Source: Rudaea sp.
Lineage (GTDB): Bacteria > Pseudomonadota > Gammaproteobacteria > Xanthomonadales > Rhodanobacteraceae
Length of the DNA: 9,915 bases
Reading direction: 5' to 3'
NCBI GenBank assembly: GCA_025934455.1
Contig: JAICYA010000037.1
Location: 1-9,915, forward strand
Made by a program: the position numbers and the translations under genes. The notes under the pieces are model-generated. The model had not been told where the DNA came from. It did not search any database and saw only the letters and a program-made list of their open reading frames with translations. How positions within the stretch are numbered: position 1 is the stretch's first letter; every line of letters begins with the position of its first letter. Shown one piece after another: positions 1-6,447 of this stretch.

Positions 1-359
1 AATTCCTTGCGATCCTTGAGTTCGGTCAACGCGATCGTGCGCTTGAGCTTGCGCTTGAACTTGACGTCAACAAGCGACCAGCGCGGTGTCGAGCGCGTGG
101 TTTTTGCGTCGAAATAGTCGCTTTTCGGATCGAACTGGGTCGGATCCGGATACGCTGCCGTCGCGACCGTGGCAATGCCGACGACGCCGGGCTCGGCGCA
201 ACTGGAGTGATAGAAAAGCACGCCATCGCCGACGCGCATCTCGCGCATGTAGTTGCGCGCCTGATAATTGCGCACGCCGCTCCACGGCTCGGTCTTCTTG
301 CGTGCCAGATCGTCGATGGAAAACTCGTCCGGCTCGGATTTCATCAGCCAATGGTTCAT
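1..359 (-). CDS. EVE-domain (PUA-like) protein, 3' part missing
   Basis: The first 119 codons of an EVE-domain protein; the rest lies beyond the left edge of the window. EVE domains belong to the PUA-like fold and are thought to bind modified bases in nucleic acid; the cellular role of this stand-alone bacterial family (COG2947, related to human THYN1) is not settled. The family signature is clear: it opens MNHWLMKSEPDEFSIDDL, followed by a W-x-GVRNYQARN segment near residues 29-39, GDGVLFYHSS around residues 48-57, GVVGIA around 62-67, and DPKSDYFD near 80-87. The family is usually about 150 residues, so some 30 are missing. The ATG at 359 overlaps the fau stop codon as ATGA, and a GGA-containing stretch lies about ten bases upstream, so the gene is probably translationally coupled to fau. 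Confidence 0.9.
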   Translation of the reverse strand, partial: MNHWLMKSEPDEFSIDDLARKKTEPWSGVRNYQARNYMREMRVGDGVLFYHSSCAEPGVVGIATVATAAYPDPTQFDPKSDYFDAKTTRSTPRWSLVDVKFKRKLKRTIALTELKDRKE

Positions 360-961
360 GCAGTCGATTCCGTGCAGTGAATCAATTCGCGATCCGTGGC
401 GACGAAATCCATGCGCACGTCCCACGGCTGCTGGTCGAGTTTCGCCACTTCCTGAAAATGGTAACCGATGCCGACCAGGATCGGGTGTGCGGGTCGTGGC
501 GCGTCGCGCAGGAACGCGAAACTGCGGTCGTACCAGCCGCCGCCGCTGCCGAGCCGGTTGCCGCGCCGATCGAAACCCAACAACGGGACCAGCACGACAT
601 CCAGATCCGATGGCGCGAGCCATGCGTCCGCGGGTACATCGGGTTCAGGAATTCCGTAACGGTTGCCGCGCAACGGCAAGTCGGGCTGCCACGGCGCGAA
701 GCGCAGTGCGTCATCTTCGGAAAGCAGCGGCAGGCAATAGGCCTGTCCGCGCGAGCGAAGGCTGGCGAAGGCGGCGTGCAATGGTATCTCACCGCGCACC
801 GCCCAGTAACCGGCGATGCGTGCATCGACGAGGAATTCCGGAAGCTGTTCCAGCGTTGCAGCCAGCGCGGTGGCAGCACAGATGCGCTCGCTGGCAGGCA
901 ATTGCGCACGTTGCTTGCGCAGGCGTTCGCGCAATGGAGTACGGTCGGGGTCGCGATTCAC
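356..961 (-). CDS. fau: 5-formyltetrahydrofolate cyclo-ligase
   Basis: Cytosolic enzyme (YgfA/MTHFS family, EC 6.3.3.2) that uses ATP to convert 5-formyl-THF (folinic acid) to 5,10-methenyl-THF, clearing an inhibitory folate. With the GTG start at 961 the protein has 201 residues, near the family norm. The N-terminal basic helix (LRERLRKQRAQL, residues 10-21) and the hallmark nucleotide/folate loop at residues 125-146 (VPLLGFDRRG then RLGSGGGWYDR) are both present; GEIPL at 57-61 fits the substrate-binding segment. The frame stays open upstream to a GTG at 1012, but that codon lies inside the 6S RNA and would prepend a low-quality segment encoded by the 6S 3' end and T-run, so 961 is preferred. 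No Shine-Dalgarno sequence is visible before 961. The ssrS-fau order is the classical gammaproteobacterial one. The start is moderately certain, the function very likely. Confidence 0.93.
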   Translation of the reverse strand: MNRDPDRTPLRERLRKQRAQLPASERICAATALAATLEQLPEFLVDARIAGYWAVRGEIPLHAAFASLRSRGQAYCLPLLSEDDALRFAPWQPDLPLRGNRYGIPEPDVPADAWLAPSDLDVVLVPLLGFDRRGNRLGSGGGWYDRSFAFLRDAPRPAHPILVGIGYHFQEVAKLDQQPWDVRMDFVATDRELIHCTESTA

Positions 962-978
962 GCGCAGCGAGCACGCGG

Positions 979-1003
979 AAAAAAAAGCGCGCCCTCCGCG
1001 ATG
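979..1003 (-). terminator. Putative intrinsic terminator made from the 6S closing stem
   Basis: The 3' arm of the 6S closing stem (positions 1003 down to 988) pairs with 1176-1161, giving about 16 base pairs with one A/C mismatch. One base later comes a run of eight T on the minus strand (986-979). A GC-rich stem directly followed by a T-run has the form of a Rho-independent terminator, although the two arms are separated by the whole 6S RNA. It could define the 6S 3' end and limit read-through into fau; processing from a longer 6S-fau transcript is the alternative. Confidence 0.5.
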
Positions 1004-1176
1004 CCGTTGCACACCGAACGACCTTGATCCCTAGGATCAGGTGGGATGGCTCGCCGGTCGTCAGGCTTTCCGCTCATGGCGGACATGCACACGGACTCGA
1101 ACACTGCCACCCCGGGGTCGTATATAGGAACAAGGCAATATGGTTGGATGCGCTCTCGCACACCGCAGGGGACGCG
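988..1176 (-). ncRNA. ssrS: 6S RNA
   Basis: 6S RNA mimics an open promoter and sequesters sigma-70 RNA polymerase in stationary phase. Recognition rests on position and sequence: it lies between zapA and fau as in other gammaproteobacteria, is close to 185 nt long, and aligns by eye with E. coli 6S. Matching parts are GGAAAGCCTGACGACCGGCG (about 1070-1051; E. coli GAAGCC..CGACGAC), the apical hairpin CCTGATCC-TAG-GGATCAAGG (1041-1022; E. coli CCTTGAACC..GGGTTCAAGG) and CGGCATCGCGGAGG (about 1006-993; E. coli CGGCATCTCGGAGA). The 5' segment CCCCTGCGGTG (1171-1161) pairs with CATCGCGGAGG (1003-993) to form the closing stem, leaving the central bubble between. The 5' end is placed from the promoter (-10 at 1187-1182) and could be off by a few bases; the 3' end is similarly approximate. 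Confidence 0.92.
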
Positions 1177-1179
1177 GCG

Positions 1180-1482
1180 TCATTTTACCGAGGTTGCGAG
1201 CACACCATCAAGCTTGGCGCGCAGCATTTGCAGATGTTGTGCCAAGGTGCCGTCGTGGGTGTCGCGATGCTGGCGCAGCTGAATCAGTTCGTGCGCGATG
1301 TTCAGCGCCGCCATCACGGCGATGCGGTCGACGCCGGCGGACCGTGCATGATCGCGGATTTCACGCATCTTGCCATCGAGATAACCGGCCGCCGCGATGA
1401 GGCCGGGACGCTCCTCCGGCGTGCAGCCGATGAGGAATTCACGATCCAGAATGCTGACCGCGATCGGTCCCTCGCCGCTCAC
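1180..1482 (-). CDS. zapA: Cell division protein ZapA
   Basis: ZapA binds FtsZ and cross-links or bundles its protofilaments at the division site; it works as a dimer/tetramer through a C-terminal coiled coil. The 100-residue product shows the family layout: an N-terminal globular part (VSILDREFLIGCTPEERPGL at 9-28), a helix with AAGYLDGKMREIRD, the conserved IAVMAALNIAHEL segment around residues 53-65, and a charged heptad-like C-terminal helix. The start is GTG at 1482, overlapping the zapB-like stop as GTGA, with GGAG (minus strand, 1494-1491) eight bases upstream as the ribosome site, so translation is probably coupled. The gene's last 30 bases also carry the 6S RNA promoter. Cotranscription with the upstream zapB-like gene is expected. 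Confidence 0.93.
   Translation of the reverse strand: MSGEGPIAVSILDREFLIGCTPEERPGLIAAAGYLDGKMREIRDHARSAGVDRIAVMAALNIAHELIQLRQHRDTHDGTLAQHLQMLRAKLDGVLATSVK
1182..1211 (-). promoter_or_regulatory. 6S RNA promoter inside the 3' end of zapA
   Basis: On the minus strand, TTGATG (1211-1206) and TAAAAT (1187-1182) are separated by 18 bp and resemble sigma-70 -35 and -10 boxes. The predicted transcription start, about 1175, coincides with the outer end of the 6S closing stem, which supports the call. The whole promoter is coding sequence: the last base of the -10 box is also the first base of the zapA stop codon (1182-1180). Confidence 0.7.
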
Positions 1483-1703
1483 GCGCCGTTCTCCAGCGAA
1501 CGCAGGCGCGCGATCATCGCCTCGACGCGCGTGCGCGCCTGTTCGTTTTTCGCGAGCAGGTTCGAACGCTCCGAGGCGAGCTGATCCTGGCTCTGGCGCA
1601 GGCTGCGGTTTTCTTCAGCCAGGCGCCGGCACAGTTCCAGCAGGCGATCGATGCGTCCGCTGACCTCATGCAGTTCGTTCAGGGCGGGATTGGCATTGGA
1701 CAT
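1479..1703 (-). CDS. Small coiled-coil ZapB-like protein (TIGR02449 type)
   Basis: A 74-residue, almost wholly helical protein with heptad character from about residue 10 to 71: RIDRLLELCRRLAEENRSL (18-36), then QDQLASERSNLLAKNEQA, ending in a VEAMIARLRSLE helix. RLLELCxRLxEENxxL is typical of the small family found upstream of zapA in pseudomonads and xanthomonads (TIGR02449), often annotated as ZapB. ZapB of E. coli binds ZapA and links the Z ring to MatP and the chromosome terminus; equivalence is inferred from the coiled coil and from its coupling to zapA, not from close sequence identity. ATG at 1703 is the only good start; there is no other ATG, GTG or TTG before the conserved helix. 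The promoter places the mRNA 5' end at or within a base or so of this ATG, so it may be leaderless. Confidence 0.82.
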   Translation of the reverse strand: MSNANPALNELHEVSGRIDRLLELCRRLAEENRSLRQSQDQLASERSNLLAKNEQARTRVEAMIARLRSLENGA

Positions 1704-1709
1704 GGCGGG

Positions 1710-1738
1710 ACTATAGGCGGGCGCGGGCGCAGGGTCAA
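1710..1738 (-). promoter_or_regulatory. Sigma-70-type promoter of the zapB-like/zapA operon
   Basis: Minus-strand TTGACC (1738-1733, five of six consensus bases) and TATAGT (1715-1710, five of six) with an ideal 17-bp spacer. Transcription should begin about seven bases past the -10 box, at 1704-1703, where the ATG of the zapB-like gene starts. The -35 box contains the TGA stop codon (1737-1735) of the upstream sensor gene. Confidence 0.75.
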
Positions 1739-4700
1739 CGCACGGTCAGGCGCGATCGCGCCGGCGGCCGACTGCGCTCGAATTCGCGGATGAACGTGAA
1801 GCACGAGGCCGCGTCCAGCGGGATCGAGAGCCAATGGCCCTGGATCTCGTCGCAACCTTGCTCGTGCAGGTATTCGAGCTGCTCCAGCGTTTCCACGCCT
1901 TCGGCGACGACGTCAAGCCCCAGCGAATGCGCCATCGTGATGATGGTCTTGGTGATCGCCTCGTCGTCCGGGTCGGTAGTGATGTCGCCGACGAAACTGC
2001 GGTCGATCTTGAGGCGGTCAATGGGCAGGCGCTTGAGATAGCTGAGCGAGGAATAGCCGGTGCCAAAATCGTCGATCGCGATGGCCACGCCGACCGCGTG
2101 CAGGCGGTCGAGCGTGTGGATGGCGCGTTCGGGATTGGCCATCAGCACGCTTTCGGTCAACTCCAGTTCCAGGTGCTGGGGTTCGATCTGTGCCTCGGCC
2201 AGGATTTCGCACAAGCGCTGGGTCAACTCGTCGCGCAGCAGCTGCAATGCGGAAAGATTGACCGACATGGTGATGCCCGACAGGCCGTGGTCCTGCCAAT
2301 GGCGCAGCTGCACGCAGGCGCGGTGCAGGACGAATTCACCGATGCGCTCGATCAGACCCGCCTCTTCGGCCAGCGGGATGAACACGCTCGGTGGAACCAC
2401 GCCGAATTCGGCACTGTTCCAGCGCGACAGCGCTTCGACGCCGGTGATGCGGCCTTCGTCGAGGGCGAGCATCGGCTGGAAGACCAGGCTCAGTTCCCCG
2501 CGCTCCAGCGCCAGGCGCAGGCCAGCCAGCATGTTCGCGCGCTGGCGCGTGATCGCGTCCATTTCCGGCGTGTACACCTGGTACATGTTGCGGCCTTGTT
2601 CCTTGGCGTGGTACATCGCGGTGTCCGCGAACTTGAGCAGGTCCGTCGGCACCTGCGCATGATCCGGATACAGGCTGATGCCGATCGAGGGGGAGATGAT
2701 GACTTCCTGGCCGCTGTCCAGCGTCAGTGGTGTGGTGAAGACATCGAGCAGATCGCTGGCGACGCGCTGCACCTGGTCGGCGTGTTGCACGTCTTCGAGC
2801 ACGACCGTGAACTCATCGCCGCCCAGGCGCGCGACGGTGGCGGATTCGCGGACTTTCTCGCACAGGCGTTCGCCGACGGCCTTGAGCACGCGGTCGCCGG
2901 CGGCGTGGCCCATCGAATCGTTGACGTGCTTGAAGCGGTCCAGGTCCAGGAACAGCACGGCGACCTTGCGCGAGGTGCGCCGTGCGCGGATCACGGCATG
3001 CGCGAGACGCTCACCCAGCAGCGTGCGGTTCGGCAGTCCAGTCAACGTGTCGTAATTGGCCAGGTAACGCAATTCCTGCTCGGCGCGCTTGCGGTCGGTG
3101 ATGTCGTTCATCACGCCGACGTAATTGGTGACCTGCCCGGCCTCGTCGCGGACCTGGCTTACCTCGAGCCAGGCAAGGAAGTCCTCGCCGTCGCGACGGC
3201 GTTGCCACAGCTCGCCGCGCCAGTGGCCGTTGCGCGCGAATTCCTCGCGCATCGTGCGGAACACGTCGGGCGAGTACTTGGCGCTGTTGAGGATCAGCGC
3301 GGGCTGGCCGATGCACTCGGCCTCGGTGTAGCCGGTCATGCGCATAAATGCACGATTGACCGAGACGAAGCGGAAATCGAGGTCGGTCACCGAGACCGCT
3401 TCGTTCATGCTGTCGATCACCTCGCCGGCGATGCGCCTCTCGCTATCGGCCTTGCGCGCCTCGGTAATGTTGTGCGCGGTGCCGCAGATGCGCAGCGCGC
3501 GGCCATTGCTGTCGCGGTCGACCACCTTGCCGCGCGAGAGCACCCAGGTCCAGTCGCCCTGCGCATTGCGGATGCGGTGTTCGGATTCGAAGTGGTCGGT
3601 ACGTCCGGCCAGATGGTCGTAGGCGCGCTTTTCCACCTGCACCAGGTCGTCCGGATGCACGGCCTGGCTCTTCCAGGTGTCTTGCGGCAGGGATTCCTCC
3701 TGGTGGCCGCCGATCAGCTGGTCGGCGCCGAACCGGTACAACTGGCCGCGGTGGACATCCCAGTCCCAGAACTCGTCTCCCGACCCCCACAGCGCCAGGC
3801 GCAGGCGATCTTCGCGTTCGCGCAATTCGCGCGCATGCCGCGCTTCGCGTTGATGACGCAGGCGGTAGACGATCCACAATCCAAGCCAAGCAAGCGCGGC
3901 AAGCGCCAGATACGTGGTCTTCATCGCCGTCGTCGCCCACCATGGCGGGGTCACGCCCAGGCTCAGGCTGACCGGATTCTGGTTCCACACGCCATCGCCG
4001 TTCGCGGCGCGCACCTGGAACATGTATTTGCCGGCGGGCAGGTTCGTGTACACCGCTTCGTGGCGTGTGCCGGCGTCGATCCACGCCGGATCGAAACCGT
4101 CGAGCCGGTAAACGAAACGGTTGCGCGACGGGGCGGCATAGTCGAGTGCGGCGAATTCGAAACGCACGACACGCTCGCCCTGGCGCATGCGCAAGCCGGA
4201 GGCGGATACCGGCATGTCCGTCTTGGCATCACCGATGCGCACCGCGGTGATCGCTGCGGGCGGTGCGTAGGTGTCGTGGCCGATGGCGTCCGGATGGAAG
4301 CGGTTGATGCCGTGCAATCCGCCGAATACGAGCTCGCCGTTGGCGCGTGCGCACGCCGCGCCGCTGTTGAATTCGAAGCCCTGCAATCCATCGCGCAGGG
4401 AAAAGGCCATGAACGCGCCGAGCGCGCGGTTGAACGTGGCGATGCCGCGGTTGGTGCTCAGCCAGATATTGTGATGGGCGTCCTCGAGCAGGCCGTAGAT
4501 GATCGCGCTCGGCAATCCGCTGATTTTCGAATAGTGGGTGAAGCGCAGCGATTCCGCGTCGGGCAGGTCGACGCGGTCCAGTCCGCTCTGCGTGCCGATC
4601 CACAAGGTGCCGTCGCCGCTTTGCAGCAGGCTGCGTATGAGGTTGTCGGACAGCGAATCCGGATTGGACAGATCGTGACGGAACGTACGCAGGTTGCCTT

Positions 4701-6327
4701 TTCCCGGATCGAAGACGCTGAGGCCGTCCGTGGTCCCGATCCAGACGCGGCCGTCGCTATCCTGCAGCAGGCTTAGGACGGCATCGCTCGCGAGACTGTC
4801 GATCTCGCTGGCGCGATGGCGGAACTGCTGCCAGTGCACGGGCTGGCCCGCTGCCGCGGGGAGCCAGCGCGCGAGACCCTGACCGACAGTGCCGAACCAC
4901 ACGCTGCCGTCGCGTGCCGCCAATACCGAGCGCACGGCCAGACCCGGCAAGCCGTTGCCGTGTTCGGTATCGACCGCCATTGGCGTGGCTGTGCGCTTGG
5001 CCGGATCGAAACGGAATGCGCCGTGATTGGTGCCGACCCAAAGCGCGTCGCCGCCGGCGTGCGCCAAGGCGAACACGTACACGCCCGGGAACAGATCGTC
5101 GCGCGCCGTCGCGGACGCATTGCCGAAGAGGCCGTCGAAATACTCGAACGTATCGCGCGCTGGATCGTAGCGTTTCAGCCCGTCGCCGTCGGTGCCCAAC
5201 CACAGGCGGCCCTGGTTGTCCTCGAGCATGGAGCGGATGCTGTTGCCCATCTGGCCGCGGCCGGGCGCAGGATCCATGGCGTAACTGAACGTGGCGCCGT
5301 CCGGCTGCGCGGTCGCCACGCCGCCGATGCTGCCGCCGGCCCACAGCAGCCCGGAACGGTCGATCAGCAACGTCGTCACGTAATCGTCGGGCAACGAACC
5401 CGGCATGCGGCCGTTTCTGCGCAGGGACTCCGTTTTGCCGTTGGCAGGATCGTAAATTGTCAGGCCCGTGCCGAAAGTCGACAGCCACAAGCGGCCACGC
5501 GGGTCGCGAACCATGGCGCGCACCTGGGCCATGCCCGGAGCCGGGGCCGTGCTTGGCCACAGGCGTTGCACCGAATCGGCGGCGACATCGACCCGAAACA
5601 GGCCGTCGGTGCCGCCGGCGTAAACCTCGCCGTCATTCCCGACCAGCGCGCACAAGGCCAGCGGCAGCGCGCCGGATGCGACCGGCTGTGCGACATCGGA
5701 TTTCGCGGCGAAGCGCAATAGACCCGACGAGGTAGCCACCCACACGGCGCCATCGCCGGCAAGCTGGAACTGGAAGACCCGTGGGGAAGCGCTGCCGACC
5801 GGGAAACGGTAGAGTTCGCGGCGATTGCCATCGGCCGGATCCATCAATTCGATGCCGGCGGCGGTACCGACCCACAGGCCGCGCGCCGGAACGAACAGCA
5901 AGGCGCTGATCGCGTCGCGCGGACGCGCCTGCTGTTCGCCGATGCGCGCGTGCGCCACGATCTTGCCGCTGGCTGGATCCAGGACCGCCAGACCTTGACT
6001 CATTCCGCCGACCCAGAGTCGGCCCTGCGCATCCTGGGTGATTGCCGTGACAAAACTTTCCGGCAACGAATCGGTGTCGTGCGCCTGGTGCTGGAACGAC
6101 CGATATTCGTAACCGTCGTAGCGGTTCAGGCCTGCTTGCGTGCCGATCCACATGTAGCCGGTACTGTCCTGGAACAGGGCGGTAACCGTGTGCGAGGCCA
6201 AGCCGCGCTCGCTGCCGAGGCCGTCGAAGAAGTAGCGCCGCTCGCTGGCATGCGCGACCACGGGCAACAATGCGACCAGCAGCGCCAGCCACCTGCCGAT
6301 GATCCCGTATCGCCTCGGAAACGGCAT
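1735..6327 (-). CDS. Periplasmic two-propeller sensor with PAS-PAS-GGDEF-EAL output
   Basis: Inner-membrane cyclic-di-GMP enzyme of 1530 residues. Order: signal peptide (1-26, WLALLVALLPVVAHA); 14 propeller repeats with the W-x-G-T..G-L pattern (about 27-690), enough for two seven-bladed propellers; Y_Y_Y domain (about 720-790); transmembrane helix (about 804-823); PAS_3-like domain (about 840-960, EFWDWD); second PAS with PAC (969-1085, ending NDITDRKRAEQ); GGDEF domain (from NYDTLTGLPNR at 1091); EAL domain to the C terminus. GGDEF is intact at 1169-1173, but the inhibitory RxxD site reads RESA (1160-1163). The EAL domain keeps EAL (1298-1300), VNLS, TESVLM, IDDFGTGYSS, LKIDRSF, AEGVET and a QG near the end. 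Both activities are thus possible. ATG 6327 is chosen because it begins the signal peptide; the frame remains open upstream only as antisense of pepP. No clear ribosome site. The ligand cannot be predicted. Confidence 0.93.
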   Translation of the reverse strand: MPFPRRYGIIGRWLALLVALLPVVAHASERRYFFDGLGSERGLASHTVTALFQDSTGYMWIGTQAGLNRYDGYEYRSFQHQAHDTDSLPESFVTAITQDAQGRLWVGGMSQGLAVLDPASGKIVAHARIGEQQARPRDAISALLFVPARGLWVGTAAGIELMDPADGNRRELYRFPVGSASPRVFQFQLAGDGAVWVATSSGLLRFAAKSDVAQPVASGALPLALCALVGNDGEVYAGGTDGLFRVDVAADSVQRLWPSTAPAPGMAQVRAMVRDPRGRLWLSTFGTGLTIYDPANGKTESLRRNGRMPGSLPDDYVTTLLIDRSGLLWAGGSIGGVATAQPDGATFSYAMDPAPGRGQMGNSIRSMLEDNQGRLWLGTDGDGLKRYDPARDTFEYFDGLFGNASATARDDLFPGVYVFALAHAGGDALWVGTNHGAFRFDPAKRTATPMAVDTEHGNGLPGLAVRSVLAARDGSVWFGTVGQGLARWLPAAAGQPVHWQQFRHRASEIDSLASDAVLSLLQDSDGRVWIGTTDGLSVFDPGKGNLRTFRHDLSNPDSLSDNLIRSLLQSGDGTLWIGTQSGLDRVDLPDAESLRFTHYSKISGLPSAIIYGLLEDAHHNIWLSTNRGIATFNRALGAFMAFSLRDGLQGFEFNSGAACARANGELVFGGLHGINRFHPDAIGHDTYAPPAAITAVRIGDAKTDMPVSASGLRMRQGERVVRFEFAALDYAAPSRNRFVYRLDGFDPAWIDAGTRHEAVYTNLPAGKYMFQVRAANGDGVWNQNPVSLSLGVTPPWWATTAMKTTYLALAALAWLGLWIVYRLRHQREARHARELREREDRLRLALWGSGDEFWDWDVHRGQLYRFGADQLIGGHQEESLPQDTWKSQAVHPDDLVQVEKRAYDHLAGRTDHFESEHRIRNAQGDWTWVLSRGKVVDRDSNGRALRICGTAHNITEARKADSERRIAGEVIDSMNEAVSVTDLDFRFVSVNRAFMRMTGYTEAECIGQPALILNSAKYSPDVFRTMREEFARNGHWRGELWQRRRDGEDFLAWLEVSQVRDEAGQVTNYVGVMNDITDRKRAEQELRYLANYDTLTGLPNRTLLGERLAHAVIRARRTSRKVAVLFLDLDRFKHVNDSMGHAAGDRVLKAVGERLCEKVRESATVARLGGDEFTVVLEDVQHADQVQRVASDLLDVFTTPLTLDSGQEVIISPSIGISLYPDHAQVPTDLLKFADTAMYHAKEQGRNMYQVYTPEMDAITRQRANMLAGLRLALERGELSLVFQPMLALDEGRITGVEALSRWNSAEFGVVPPSVFIPLAEEAGLIERIGEFVLHRACVQLRHWQDHGLSGITMSVNLSALQLLRDELTQRLCEILAEAQIEPQHLELELTESVLMANPERAIHTLDRLHAVGVAIAIDDFGTGYSSLSYLKRLPIDRLKIDRSFVGDITTDPDDEAITKTIITMAHSLGLDVVAEGVETLEQLEYLHEQGCDEIQGHWLSIPLDAASCFTFIREFERSRPPARSRLTVR

Positions 6328-6357
6328 ATCTGAATTTGTCTGGACCAGGACAGCCGG

Positions 6358-6386
6358 ATGATAGGGTTGTGGCGATGCGTAGGCAA
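6358..6386 (-). promoter_or_regulatory. Probable promoter of the sensor gene
   Basis: Minus-strand TTGCCT (6386-6381, four of six) and TATCAT (6363-6358, five of six) separated by 17 bp. Predicted start near 6351, giving a leader of about 24 nt before the ATG at 6327. It faces away from the pepP promoter. Confidence 0.55.
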
Positions 6387-6398
6387 CCGCCGCCGACC

Positions 6399-6413
6399 CA
6401 GGCCTGCGGCCTG
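6399..6413. promoter_or_regulatory. Perfect inverted repeat between divergent promoters
   Basis: CAGGCC-TGC-GGCCTG, a perfect 6-bp inverted repeat with a 3-bp spacer. It overlaps the TG of the extended -10 element of the pepP promoter and lies about 13 bp upstream of the sensor -35 box, a position where a dimeric regulator could repress one gene and influence the other. In GC-rich DNA a palindrome of this size can also occur by chance, and no regulator is identified. Confidence 0.3.
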
Positions 6414-6420
6414 ATAGAAT
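6412..6420 (+). promoter_or_regulatory. Possible extended -10 promoter of pepP
   Basis: TGATAGAAT contains TAGAAT (6415-6420, five of six) preceded by the TGn of an extended -10 element. The best -35 is weak (CCGACC, 6393-6398, three of six, 16-bp spacing). Predicted start is near 6427, 21 bases before the pepP ATG. Confidence 0.45.
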
Positions 6421-6447
6421 GACTTGTCGCCGCGTACCGAACCGCCA

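Noticed and set aside
979..986. Eight-A/T run as a slippage or phase-variation site
   Set aside because: It lies outside the chosen fau coding start, between 6S and fau, so slippage would not alter a protein. Termination is the simpler reading.
958..1161. A 67-codon minus-strand frame across the 6S RNA
   Set aside because: It coincides with the structured RNA, has no ribosome site and no recognisable domain; nothing suggests translation.
86..1584. Long plus-strand open frames over EVE, fau, 6S and zapA
   Set aside because: They are arginine-rich low-complexity translations without motifs, crossing several recognised minus-strand genes and the 6S RNA.
1834..4776. A 980-codon open frame on the plus strand
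   Set aside because: It lies opposite the PAS-GGDEF-EAL and propeller coding sequence, which has recognisable motifs. The composition (rich in H, V, Q, A, D without motifs) is typical of an antisense shadow.
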